Source: Solirubrobacter ginsenosidimutans | GTDB taxonomy: Bacteria; Actinomycetota; Thermoleophilia; Solirubrobacterales; Solirubrobacteraceae | Length of the DNA: 43,926 nt | Direction of reading: 5' to 3' | NCBI RefSeq assembly: GCF_027587205.1 | Contig: NZ_JAPDOD010000067.1 | Coordinates: 1 to 43,926, forward strand | Shown: positions 25,185-32,683 of the stretch, in pieces | How the letters are laid out: each line of letters starts with the position of its first letter | Numbering within the stretch: the first letter of the stretch is position 1 | Notes under the pieces: model-generated | Database searches by the model: none | What the model saw: only the letters and a program-made list of their open reading frames with translations | What the model was told of the DNA's origin: nothing | Position numbers and translations under genes: made by a program

Positions 25185-25586
25185 GTGAACAAGACTGACA
25201 TCGACGTCGCCGTGCAGAACGCGGTCTGCGAAGCGCTCGCGCTCGAGGCCGACGAGGTGACGCCGGAAGCGACGCTGACCGACGAGCTCGGCGCCGAGTC
25301 GATCGACCTGCTCGACGTGCTGTTCCGGATCGAGCGCGGCACCGGCGTGAAGGTCCACGCCGCGGACCTCGCCGAGCACATCCAGGGCGGCCTCAGCGAC
25401 GACGAGTTCTCCGACGACGAGGAGACGATCAGCGAGGCGGGCCTCACGCACCTCGCCTCGATCATGCCGCAGATCGACACCGATGCACTGCGCGGCACGC
25501 TCAAGGCCGAGCGCGTGATCGACCTCTTCACCGTCCAGAACCTCGCCGACCTGGTGTCGCAGCGTGCCGCTCTCGCCTCCGCCTGA
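25185..25586 (+). CDS. Acyl carrier protein with C-terminal extension
   Basis: This 133-residue protein has the phosphopantetheine site GAESIDLLD with Ser39, preceded by an acidic helix (EALALEADEVTPEATLTDEL), as in type II ACPs. Typical ACPs are about 80-90 residues; this one has an extra acidic segment (about 70-85, GGLSDDEFSDDEE) and a longer helical C-terminus (to VQNLADLVSQRAA). The GTG start follows a perfect AGGAGG, the best ribosome-binding site in the operon, in line with high demand for carrier protein. The next gene (AcpS) overlaps it by 23 nt and would attach the phosphopantetheine arm. It should carry the growing chain for the KS/DH enzymes downstream. Confidence 0.93.
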   Translation: MNKTDIDVAVQNAVCEALALEADEVTPEATLTDELGAESIDLLDVLFRIERGTGVKVHAADLAEHIQGGLSDDEFSDDEETISEAGLTHLASIMPQIDTDALRGTLKAERVIDLFTVQNLADLVSQRAALASA

Positions 25587-25956
25587 GCTGCGCGTCGGCA
25601 TCGACGTCGTCGCCGTCGAGCGCATGGAGCACCTCCTCCGTGAGCACGACGGCGCGGCGACGACGCTCTTCACCGAGCGCGAGCTGGAGTACTGCCGCGG
25701 CCGCCGTCGCGGAACCGAGCACCTGGCCGCGCGCTTCGCCGCCAAGGAGGCCGTGCTCAAGGCGCTCGGCACCGGCATGGCGCGCGGCATGCGCTGGACC
25801 GACGTCGAGGTCGTCCACGAGCCCGGCGGGCGCCCGTCCGTCGAGCTGCACGGCTTGACCGGCGAGCTCGCCCGCCGGCGTGGCATCGGCCGCGTCGAGG
25901 TCTCGCTCACCCACTCCGCCGGCCTGGCGGCCGCGCACGCCCTGGTGGTCTCCTAG
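25564..25956 (+). CDS. acpS: Holo-ACP synthase (4'-phosphopantetheinyl transferase)
   Basis: The 130-residue protein has the AcpS-type motifs VGIDVVAVERM (Asp14 for Mg2+) and ARFAAKEAVLKALGTG (Glu62, Lys61), plus a C-terminal VSLTHSAGLAAAHAL. It transfers phosphopantetheine from CoA to the ACP Ser. The GTG start lies inside the ACP gene (23-nt overlap), so the enzyme is made together with its substrate. A dedicated AcpS inside the operon suggests the unusual ACP is poorly served by the housekeeping enzyme. It ends 2 nt before the next start. Confidence 0.92.
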   Translation: MPLSPPPELRVGIDVVAVERMEHLLREHDGAATTLFTERELEYCRGRRRGTEHLAARFAAKEAVLKALGTGMARGMRWTDVEVVHEPGGRPSVELHGLTGELARRRGIGRVEVSLTHSAGLAAAHALVVS

Positions 25957-25958
25957 AC

Positions 25959-26396
25959 ATGCGCTTTCACCTGATCGACCGCATCGACGCCTGCGAGCCC
26001 GGACAGCACGTCCGCGCCCGCAAGCTGACCTCGCGCAGCGAGACCTTCTGGCGCGACGGGCGCATGCCCGAGCCGCTGATCCTGGAAGCGCTGTGTCAGG
26101 CCGGGACGTGGCTCGTCCTGATCGGCTCCGAGCGTCGCCGCCGCGCGGCGCTGCTCTCCGTCGGCTCGGCGACGTTCACGGGCGCGGTCGAGCCGGGTGA
26201 CGTGCTCGACCTCGACGTGCGCGTCGAGTCGATGAGCGACGAGACCGCGGTCGTCTCCGGCCGCGTCAGCGTCGCGGGCGAGACCGTGCTCGAGGCGCGC
26301 GACGTGATGTGCGCATTGATCGCCGCCGACACGCTCGAGGACCTCGAGGAGACGGCACGCATGCAGGACCGGCTGACCCAGGGGATGGTGCTGTGA
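25959..26396 (+). CDS. FabZ-like hotdog protein lacking the catalytic-His loop
   Basis: This 145-residue protein has the FabA/FabZ hotdog pattern, with EALCQAG (Glu43, the usual Glu/Asp position) and AALLSVGSATFTGAVEPGDVLDLDV. The GHFPGxPxxPG loop that carries the catalytic His in FabZ is shortened to WRDGRMPEP, so the His is missing. It is unlikely to dehydrate on its own. Its likely partner is the intact FabZ-type protein two genes downstream: in known highly reducing type II systems (ishigamide Iga15/Iga16, aryl-polyene ApeI/ApeP) two hotdog proteins act as a heterodimer. The last bases overlap the KS start (GTGA). Confidence 0.82.
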   Translation: MRFHLIDRIDACEPGQHVRARKLTSRSETFWRDGRMPEPLILEALCQAGTWLVLIGSERRRRAALLSVGSATFTGAVEPGDVLDLDVRVESMSDETAVVSGRVSVAGETVLEARDVMCALIAADTLEDLEETARMQDRLTQGMVL

Positions 26397-27661
26397 ACCG
26401 TCGCGTCGCACTCACCGGCATCGGCGCCGTGACGCCGGTCGGCAACGACACGGAGTCGACCTGGTCGGCGCTCGTCGCCGGCCGCAGCGGCGTCCGCCGG
26501 ATCACCACGTTCGACGCGTCGACCTACCCGGTGCGGATCGCCGGGCAGGTCGAGGGCTTCGACGTCCGCGAGCGGCTGGTCGACACGCGGATCGCTCGCC
26601 ACCTCTCGCGCTCCGCCGGCTTCGGCGTCGGCGCGGCGCTGGAGGCGCTCGAGAACGCCCGCGCGCACGGGGCCTACGCGCCCTGGGAGCGCGGCGTCTC
26701 GATCGGGACCAGCGTCGGGCGGCCGGAGCCGGAGGATCTCGCGGAGATCGCCGCCGCCCAGGCGGGTCCGGGCACGCTGGTCCGCCAGGCGCCGTCGCAG
26801 GTCGTGCGGCGCGGGCAGAACACCGCGGCCGCGACGATCGCGCACGTCGCCGGCTGCGCCGGGCCGCTGATCGGCGTGAGCACCGCGTGCACCGCGTCCG
26901 CCCAGGCGCTGGGCGAGGCGATGCGGCGGATCCAGGAGGGCGACGCGCGGCTGATGGTGGCCGGCGGCTGCGACGCGCTCACGACGTGGCTGGACGTGCT
27001 CGGCTTCTCGCTCCTCGGCGCGCTCACGACCGAGTACGACGACGCGCCGGAGCGGGCGTCGCGGCCGTTCGACCGCCGCCGCTCGGGCTTCGTGCTCGGC
27101 GAGGGCGCCGTCGTCGCGGTCCTGGAGGACTGGGACTCGGCCGTCGAGCGCGGCGCCCCGATCCTCGCCGAGCTGGCCGGCTACGGCTCGACGCTGAACG
27201 CCTACCGGCTGACCGACGCCCCACCCGACGGCGGCGGGGCGATCGGTGCCATGGCATCGGCGCTGCGCGAGGGTGGCATCGCCCCGACCGACGTCGACTA
27301 CGTCTCCGCACACGGGACGAGCACGCCGGGCAACGACAGCTCGGAGACGCTCGCGATCAAGCGGGTGTTGGGCGAGCACGCGCATAACGTCGCAGTGAGC
27401 TCGCCGAAGTCGATGACCGGCCACATGACGGCGGCCGCCGCCGGCCTGAACCTGCTCGCGGCCGTGCTGGCCATGCGCGACGGCGTCGTCTCCCCCACGC
27501 TCAACCTCGACGAGCCCGATCCCAAGCTCGACCTCGACTACGTGCCCAACCACGCGGTCCGCCGCCCCGTGCGTGCCGCGCTCGTGAACGCCTTCGCGTT
27601 CGGCGGCACCAACGGCTCGCTGGCCGTCCGCCGCCCCGATCTCGCCCTGGAGCCCCGATGA
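26393..27661 (+). CDS. FabF-type ketosynthase (KS-alpha candidate)
   Basis: The 422-residue protein has a complete condensing-enzyme site: Cys166 in GVSTACTASAQALG, His307 in SAHGTSTPGND, Lys339 and His344 in SPKSMTGHM, and the C-terminal NAFAFGGTNGSL. It should load an acyl chain on Cys166 and condense it with malonyl-ACP. The GTG start overlaps the preceding stop by 4 nt and the ATG of the next gene overlaps its own stop by 4 nt, so expression is coupled on both sides. The Cys-less KS at 28.0-29.3 kb is its most likely partner, as a KS/chain-length-factor pair. Confidence 0.93.
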   Translation: MNRRVALTGIGAVTPVGNDTESTWSALVAGRSGVRRITTFDASTYPVRIAGQVEGFDVRERLVDTRIARHLSRSAGFGVGAALEALENARAHGAYAPWERGVSIGTSVGRPEPEDLAEIAAAQAGPGTLVRQAPSQVVRRGQNTAAATIAHVAGCAGPLIGVSTACTASAQALGEAMRRIQEGDARLMVAGGCDALTTWLDVLGFSLLGALTTEYDDAPERASRPFDRRRSGFVLGEGAVVAVLEDWDSAVERGAPILAELAGYGSTLNAYRLTDAPPDGGGAIGAMASALREGGIAPTDVDYVSAHGTSTPGNDSSETLAIKRVLGEHAHNVAVSSPKSMTGHMTAAAAGLNLLAAVLAMRDGVVSPTLNLDEPDPKLDLDYVPNHAVRRPVRAALVNAFAFGGTNGSLAVRRPDLALEPR

Positions 27662-28026
27662 CCCCACGAACCCTCGATCGCGTGCTCGCGGTGGACCCCG
27701 GGCAAGGCGCCCTGGCCCTGCGCAACGTGCCCAACACGCTGACGCTGCTGGACTCGCACTTCCCGCGCTTCCCCGTGCTTCCCGGCGTGCTGATCCTCGA
27801 GTCGCTGGCCGAGCTGGGCGCGCTCGCCGCGGGCGACGGGGACTGGCGGCCGGCGGGCGTCGAGCGCGCGCAGTTCCGCCGCTACGTCCGTCCCGGCGAC
27901 CAGATGGAGCTCTCCGTCGAGGTCGTCGACCGCACCGACGCCGAGGTCACTCTGAGCGCCAAGGTCCACGTGGGCGGCAAGCTCGCCGCGCGGATCGGCG
28001 TGCTGCGCCTGAAGGAGGCGGCATGA
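27658..28026 (+). CDS. FabZ-type 3-hydroxyacyl-ACP dehydratase
   Basis: This 122-residue hotdog-fold protein has an intact site: His34 in LLDSHFPRFPVLPG and Glu48 in GVLILESLAELG, matching HFPxxPxxPGxLxxE of FabZ. It would remove water from 3-hydroxyacyl-ACP to give a trans-2-enoyl chain. It overlaps both neighbours by 4 nt. It probably pairs with the catalytic-His-less hotdog protein at 25959. A beta-ketoreductase must supply its substrate, but none lies in the window, so the housekeeping FabG may serve. Confidence 0.9.
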   Translation: MTPRTLDRVLAVDPGQGALALRNVPNTLTLLDSHFPRFPVLPGVLILESLAELGALAAGDGDWRPAGVERAQFRRYVRPGDQMELSVEVVDRTDAEVTLSAKVHVGGKLAARIGVLRLKEAA

Positions 28027-29288
28027 GGCGCGTCGCGATCACCGGGATCGGCCTGATCACGCCGCTCGGCGTCGGCGCCGATGCCACCTGGGAAGGCCTG
28101 CTCGAAGGCCGCAGCGCGATCGGGCCGCTCAGCTTCGACGCATCCTCGCTGCGGACCCAGGTCGGCGGCGAGGTCACCGCGCTCGACGCGGACAAGTTCG
28201 TGTCGCGCAAGGCGCAGCGGACGATGACCCGCGCGGATGTGCTGGCGGTGGCGGGCGCGACGCTCGCGCTGCGCGACGCCGAGCTGGAGATCAGCGAGGC
28301 CGAGGCGGAACGCGCCGCGCTCTTCACGGCCGGCAACAAGGAGATCTCCGATCCGTCCGACATGCTCGCCGCGACACTCGCCGCGCGCGGGGCCGACGGC
28401 CGCGTGGACCTGCAGCGGTTCGGGGTTGACGCGCAGTCGGCCGTGCATCCGCTCTTCTACGTGCAGGGCCTGCAGGCGGCGTCGCTGTTCTACATCTCCC
28501 AGCAGCACGGGCTCAAGGGCCCCAACACCTACTTCGCGGGCGGCGCCGAGTCCGGCGCCACGGCGATCGGGCGCGCGTTTCGTTCGATCCGCCGCGGCGA
28601 GGCCGACATCGCCGTCGCGGGCGGCTTCGACGACGCCGTCACGTGGTGGAACATGAGCAAGCTCGATGCCACGGGCATGCTCAGCCCGGGCGAGTGCCGG
28701 CCGTACGACCGCGAGCGCGAGGGCACGCTGCTCGGCGAAGGCGCGGCCTTTCTCGTGCTCGAAGAGAGCGAGCGAGCGCGTATGCGTGGCGCCCGCGTCT
28801 ACGCCGAGCTGACCGGGTTCGGCAGCGGCTTCGACGCACGCAATCTCGTCACCCCGGACCCCGACGGGGAATCGCTGTCGCGCGCGCTCACCGGCGCGCT
28901 GAATGAGGCGCGGCTGGAACCGGAGGCGGTCTCGTTCGTGGCCGCCCACGGCAGCGGTACCCGCCTCGGCGATGTCAGCGAGGCGCGGGCGATCGCACGC
29001 GCCTTCGGCGGTGTCCGCCCGGCGGCCTCGACGGTCAAGCCCGCCACGGGGCACCTCGTCGGCGGCGCGGGCGCGTTGAATGCGGCGGTCGCGGCGCTCG
29101 CGTTGTCGCACGGCGCGCTGCCGCAGACGCTCGGGCTCGAGGATCTCGACCCCGACTGCGACACCGCGGACTGGGTGACCGGCGCGGCGCGCGAGGTGCG
29201 CGGCGACTCAGCGGTCGCGGTCGCGCGCGGCGTCGAAGGACAGAGCGTCGCCCTGGCCATGTATCGCCACGAGCCGTCGCGGATCTGA
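28023..29288 (+). CDS. Cys-less ketosynthase (chain-length-factor type)
   Basis: This 421-residue protein has the KS fold from MRRVAITGIGLITPLG to the C-terminus, but the nucleophile region GPNTYFAGGAESGATAIG has Ala175 where Cys is expected. His309 (AAHGSGTRLGD), Lys339 and His344 (STVKPATGHL) remain. Loss of only the Cys is the hallmark of KS-beta/chain-length factors, which pair with a KS and set chain length; classical ones usually have Gln here. The ATG overlaps the preceding dehydratase stop by 4 nt, and the next gene starts 7 nt after the TGA. The C-terminus lacks the usual NAFGFGGxN motif (VAVARGVEGQSVAL), another CLF-like change. Confidence 0.88.
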   Translation: MRRVAITGIGLITPLGVGADATWEGLLEGRSAIGPLSFDASSLRTQVGGEVTALDADKFVSRKAQRTMTRADVLAVAGATLALRDAELEISEAEAERAALFTAGNKEISDPSDMLAATLAARGADGRVDLQRFGVDAQSAVHPLFYVQGLQAASLFYISQQHGLKGPNTYFAGGAESGATAIGRAFRSIRRGEADIAVAGGFDDAVTWWNMSKLDATGMLSPGECRPYDREREGTLLGEGAAFLVLEESERARMRGARVYAELTGFGSGFDARNLVTPDPDGESLSRALTGALNEARLEPEAVSFVAAHGSGTRLGDVSEARAIARAFGGVRPAASTVKPATGHLVGGAGALNAAVAALALSHGALPQTLGLEDLDPDCDTADWVTGAAREVRGDSAVAVARGVEGQSVALAMYRHEPSRI

Positions 29289-29295
29289 TCAGACG

Positions 29296-31590
29296 ATGTC
29301 CACTTCAGCCACCGAACGGCGGGTCGTGATCTGCGGCCTCGGCGCCGTGACCTCCCAGGGCCCGACCGCCCAACATCTGTGGGACGGCGTGCGCGCGGGG
29401 CGCGTCGCCATCCGCCCCGTCCAGCACCTGCCGATGGACGGCTACCGCACCCGCCTCGGCGGCGAGGTGCTCGACCGCGAGGCGCCGGTGCTCGAGTACC
29501 GGCGGCCGAGCGGGGCGCGCGAGCCCGCGATCGAGTTCGCGCTGCGCGCCGCCGCCGAGGCCGTGGCCGACGCGGGCGACCTGCTCGCGTCCGTGGCGCC
29601 GGAGCGCCGCGGCATCGTCGTCGGCACCTGCAACGCCGGCCTGATCAGCGGGCGCGAGTGGTACGCGCGCCGCATGGCGGGCGAGCCGGCGGACCCGGAG
29701 CTGCTCTTGCTCATGGGCCCGCAGGCGATCTCTGAGGCGCTCGCCGGCGCACTCGACTTCGGCGGGCCATGCCTGTCGATCAACACCGCCTGCGCGGCGG
29801 GTGCACACGCGCTCGGGCAGGCCGCGGATCTGATCCGCAGCGGCCGCGCCGACGCCGTCCTGGCGGGCGGCACGGACGCCTTCTCGGACGTGCTCTTCTC
29901 GGGCTTCAACTCGCTCGAGTCGCTCTCCCCCGCGCCCGCGGCGCCGTACTCGGGCGACCGTCAGGGCCTCTCGCTCGGCGAGGGCGCGGGCATGCTGCTG
30001 TTGCTCGCCGCGGACCTGGTCCCGGAGGGCGCGGCGCGGGCCGAGCTGCTCGGCTACGGCACCTCCGCCGACGGCTACCACGCGACCGCGCCACATCCCG
30101 AGGGCGAAGGCGCCGCGCGGGCGATCCGGGCGGCGCTGGCCGCGGCGGGCGTCGACGCGGACGAGGTCGGCTATGTCAACACGCACGGCACCGGGACGGC
30201 GAAGAACGACGTCGCCGAGACGCGTGCCAATCGCCGCGCGCTGGGCGGGGCGGCGCACCGCGCCGCTTTGAGCTCGACGAAGTCGATGATCGGGCATCTG
30301 CTCGGCGCGGCGGGTGCGGTCGAGGGGATCGTCACCGTGCGCGCGCTGCAGGAGCAGATCGCGCCGCCCACCGCCGGCTACACCGTCCCCGACGCCGAGT
30401 GCGACCTGGACTACGTCCCGAACGCGGCGCGGGCGATGACCACGGACGTCGCGCTGTCGAACAACTTCGCCTTCGGCGGGGCCAACGCGAGCCTCGTCCT
30501 CGCACGGCCGGGACGGCTCGCGAAGCCACCTGTGCCGGTTGCGGAGCGCGTCGTCATCACCGGGCTGGGGACGCTCACCTCCGCGGGGTGCGATCCCGAG
30601 GCGCTGTGGGACGCGTTCCGCACCGGGCGCCGCTGCGCCTCGGATGAGGACGGCGTGTTGGTCGGCCGCGTCCCGCTCGACGTGCGTTCGGCGATGCCAC
30701 CGCGCGAGCGCCGGCGGCTCGACCGCCTGGGCCTGCTCTCGGTCGTCGCCGCGCGTTCTGCCTTGGCCGACGGTGGGCTCTCGATCGACGAAGGCAACCG
30801 GCACGCCGTCGGTGTCGTCGTCGGCACGGGCGCGGGTCCGATGGAGAGCATCGAGAGCTTCACCCGCGGCATCCTCGAAGAGGGTCCGGCCGCCGCCAAC
30901 CCGGCGACGTTCCCGAACACCGTGTACAACGCCGCGGGCGGCCAGGTCGCGATGCACCTCGGCGCCGTCGGCCCCGCCTCGACGGTCACGACCGGGCACG
31001 CGGCGGGCGCCGCGGCGCTCTGCACCGCCGCCGAGATCGTCGCCGGCGGGCGCGCGGATGCCGTGCTCGCCGTCGCCGTCGATGCTTTGACCGACGCCGT
31101 CATCGACGGCTATCGGGCGCTCGGGCTGCTCTCCGGCGACTTCGCGCTTGCGGAGGCGGGTGTCGCGCTGCTGGTGGAGTCACGCTCCTCGGCGCTGGCG
31201 CGCGGCGCCACGATCTACGGCGAGCTGCGCAGCCACGCGGTCACGTGCGACGCGCTCGGCGTGGGTGGCATCGATCCGGCCGGTGTGGCGGCGGAGCGGG
31301 CGATGCGCCTGGCCTTGAACGGCACGCCGAACGCCCGCGTGTGGGCGAGCGCGTGCGGCCATGCGGTCGCCGACGCCGCCGAAGCGTCCGCCATCTCGCG
31401 CGTGTTCGGCTCCTCGGTGCGGGTCGATGCGCCGAAACGCCTGCTGGCCGAGCCGATCGGCGCCGGTGGCGCTTTGAACGCCGCGCTCGCGCTGCTCGCC
31501 TTCCGGCACGGCGAGCGCGAGCCCGCGCTGGTCAACAGCGGCTCGCTCGGCGGCACGCACGTCTCCCTGCTCCTGACTCCCCACGACTAG
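29296..31590 (+). CDS. Fused ketosynthase-chain-length-factor protein
   Basis: The 764 residues hold two KS folds in one chain. The first (about 8-405) is intact: Cys166 in SINTACAAGAHALG, His297 in VNTHGTGTAKND, Lys329 and His334 in STKSMIGHL, and FAFGGANASL. The second (about 416-760, starting ERVVITGLGTLTSAG) is degenerate: the Cys position is His568 (TVTTGHAAGAAAL), the His motif reads ASACGHAVAD with Cys687, and the GHL motif is EPIGAGG. The joint is a short Pro-rich linker (RLAKPPVPVAE). This looks like a KS and CLF that normally form a heterodimer, here fused. The frame is continuous with no sign of an assembly joint. It adds a second KS/CLF pair to the operon. Start ATG 29296, 7 nt after the previous stop. 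Confidence 0.9.
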   Translation: MSTSATERRVVICGLGAVTSQGPTAQHLWDGVRAGRVAIRPVQHLPMDGYRTRLGGEVLDREAPVLEYRRPSGAREPAIEFALRAAAEAVADAGDLLASVAPERRGIVVGTCNAGLISGREWYARRMAGEPADPELLLLMGPQAISEALAGALDFGGPCLSINTACAAGAHALGQAADLIRSGRADAVLAGGTDAFSDVLFSGFNSLESLSPAPAAPYSGDRQGLSLGEGAGMLLLLAADLVPEGAARAELLGYGTSADGYHATAPHPEGEGAARAIRAALAAAGVDADEVGYVNTHGTGTAKNDVAETRANRRALGGAAHRAALSSTKSMIGHLLGAAGAVEGIVTVRALQEQIAPPTAGYTVPDAECDLDYVPNAARAMTTDVALSNNFAFGGANASLVLARPGRLAKPPVPVAERVVITGLGTLTSAGCDPEALWDAFRTGRRCASDEDGVLVGRVPLDVRSAMPPRERRRLDRLGLLSVVAARSALADGGLSIDEGNRHAVGVVVGTGAGPMESIESFTRGILEEGPAAANPATFPNTVYNAAGGQVAMHLGAVGPASTVTTGHAAGAAALCTAAEIVAGGRADAVLAVAVDALTDAVIDGYRALGLLSGDFALAEAGVALLVESRSSALARGATIYGELRSHAVTCDALGVGGIDPAGVAAERAMRLALNGTPNARVWASACGHAVADAAEASAISRVFGSSVRVDAPKRLLAEPIGAGGALNAALALLAFRHGEREPALVNSGSLGGTHVSLLLTPHD

Positions 31591-31603
31591 AAGCGAGAAC
31601 CCC

Positions 31604-32683
31604 TTGCGACCCGTCAAGATCGCGAGCACCGGCGCGCACCTGCCCGGCGAGCCGCTGTCCAACGCCGACCTGGAGCGCCTGTGCGGGCCGCTGCCGCCCG
31701 ACATCCTCGAGGGCATCCAGGTCCAGACCCGTCACTGGATGGTCGACCCGGAGACCGGCGAGCACCGCGAGACCAACTCCGAGATGGCCACCGCGGCCGG
31801 TCGTCAGGCGCTTGAGCGCGCCGGCGTCGACGCCTCGGAGGTCGACCTGCTGATCATCTCCACCGCCAGCCCGGACTTCCCGCTGCCGCCGATGGCGACG
31901 CTCGTCCAGGACGCGCTCGGCCTGCGCCGCTGCACGTCGCTGGAGGTCCGCTCGGGCTGCGCGGGCGCCGTCGAGGCGCTCGACATCGCGCGCTCCTACA
32001 TCGAGCGCGGCTCGCACTCGACCGCGCTGGTCATCGGCAGCGAGGCGATCTCGCCGCTGCTCGTCCCGGTCTTCCAGGACGTCGAGCCGGAGAAGATCCG
32101 GATGCGCGACCGCATCGGGCTCTACACGTTCGGCGACGGTGCCGGAGCGATCCTGCTCCAGGCCGCCGATCCGAGCGAGACGCGTGGTGTCATCGCGGCG
32201 TCGTCGGCGTGTGTCGGCGGCGGGCAAAAGCCGGGGATGCAGATCGTCGGCGGCGGTACGCACATGTCGCTGCGGCGCCAGTTCGCGGCCAAGCGGCCCG
32301 TCGACCTGCGCGTCGATGTCAGCGCGAGCGCGACGCAGACGCCGGCCGTGATCGCCGAGGCGCTGACGGACCTGCTCGAGGCGGGCGGGCTGCAGGCGTC
32401 GGACGTCGCCGCCTGCATCCTGCCCGAGGGCAACGCCGGCTACCTGACCGACGAGCTCGCCGAGGCCGGGATCGACATGACCCACTGGGACGGGCTTGCC
32501 GGGCGCGTCATGGAGAACCTCTCCGAGGTCGGCGCGACGGGCTCGGCGGCCGTGCCGCTGGCGCTCGACCACGCGTGGGCGACGGGCCGGTTGTCGCCCG
32601 GCGACCTCGTGATGCTGCTGGCGATCGAGACCAGCAAGTGGAAGTTCGCCGGGATGATCCTGCCGTGGACGGTGGCGGCATGA
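31604..32683 (+). CDS. FabH-like KSIII with altered active site
   Basis: The 359 residues have the thiolase fold of FabH/KSIII, with nucleophile Cys119 in EVRSGCAGAVEAL and TFGDGAGAILL. The FabH His-x-x-Asn (HQAN) is replaced by PEGNAG (Glu275, Asn277 kept), and the later Asn motif (GNTSAA) reads VGATGSAA. The Cys can form an acyl-enzyme, but the decarboxylative site is not standard. Starter-unit selection or acyl transfer, as in DpsC/CerJ-type KSIII relatives, is more likely than ordinary FabH condensation. The start is TTG at 31604, 13 nt after the fusion gene, preceded by a weak purine-rich stretch; FabD starts inside its stop codon (ATGA). Confidence 0.87.
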   Translation: MRPVKIASTGAHLPGEPLSNADLERLCGPLPPDILEGIQVQTRHWMVDPETGEHRETNSEMATAAGRQALERAGVDASEVDLLIISTASPDFPLPPMATLVQDALGLRRCTSLEVRSGCAGAVEALDIARSYIERGSHSTALVIGSEAISPLLVPVFQDVEPEKIRMRDRIGLYTFGDGAGAILLQAADPSETRGVIAASSACVGGGQKPGMQIVGGGTHMSLRRQFAAKRPVDLRVDVSASATQTPAVIAEALTDLLEAGGLQASDVAACILPEGNAGYLTDELAEAGIDMTHWDGLAGRVMENLSEVGATGSAAVPLALDHAWATGRLSPGDLVMLLAIETSKWKFAGMILPWTVAA

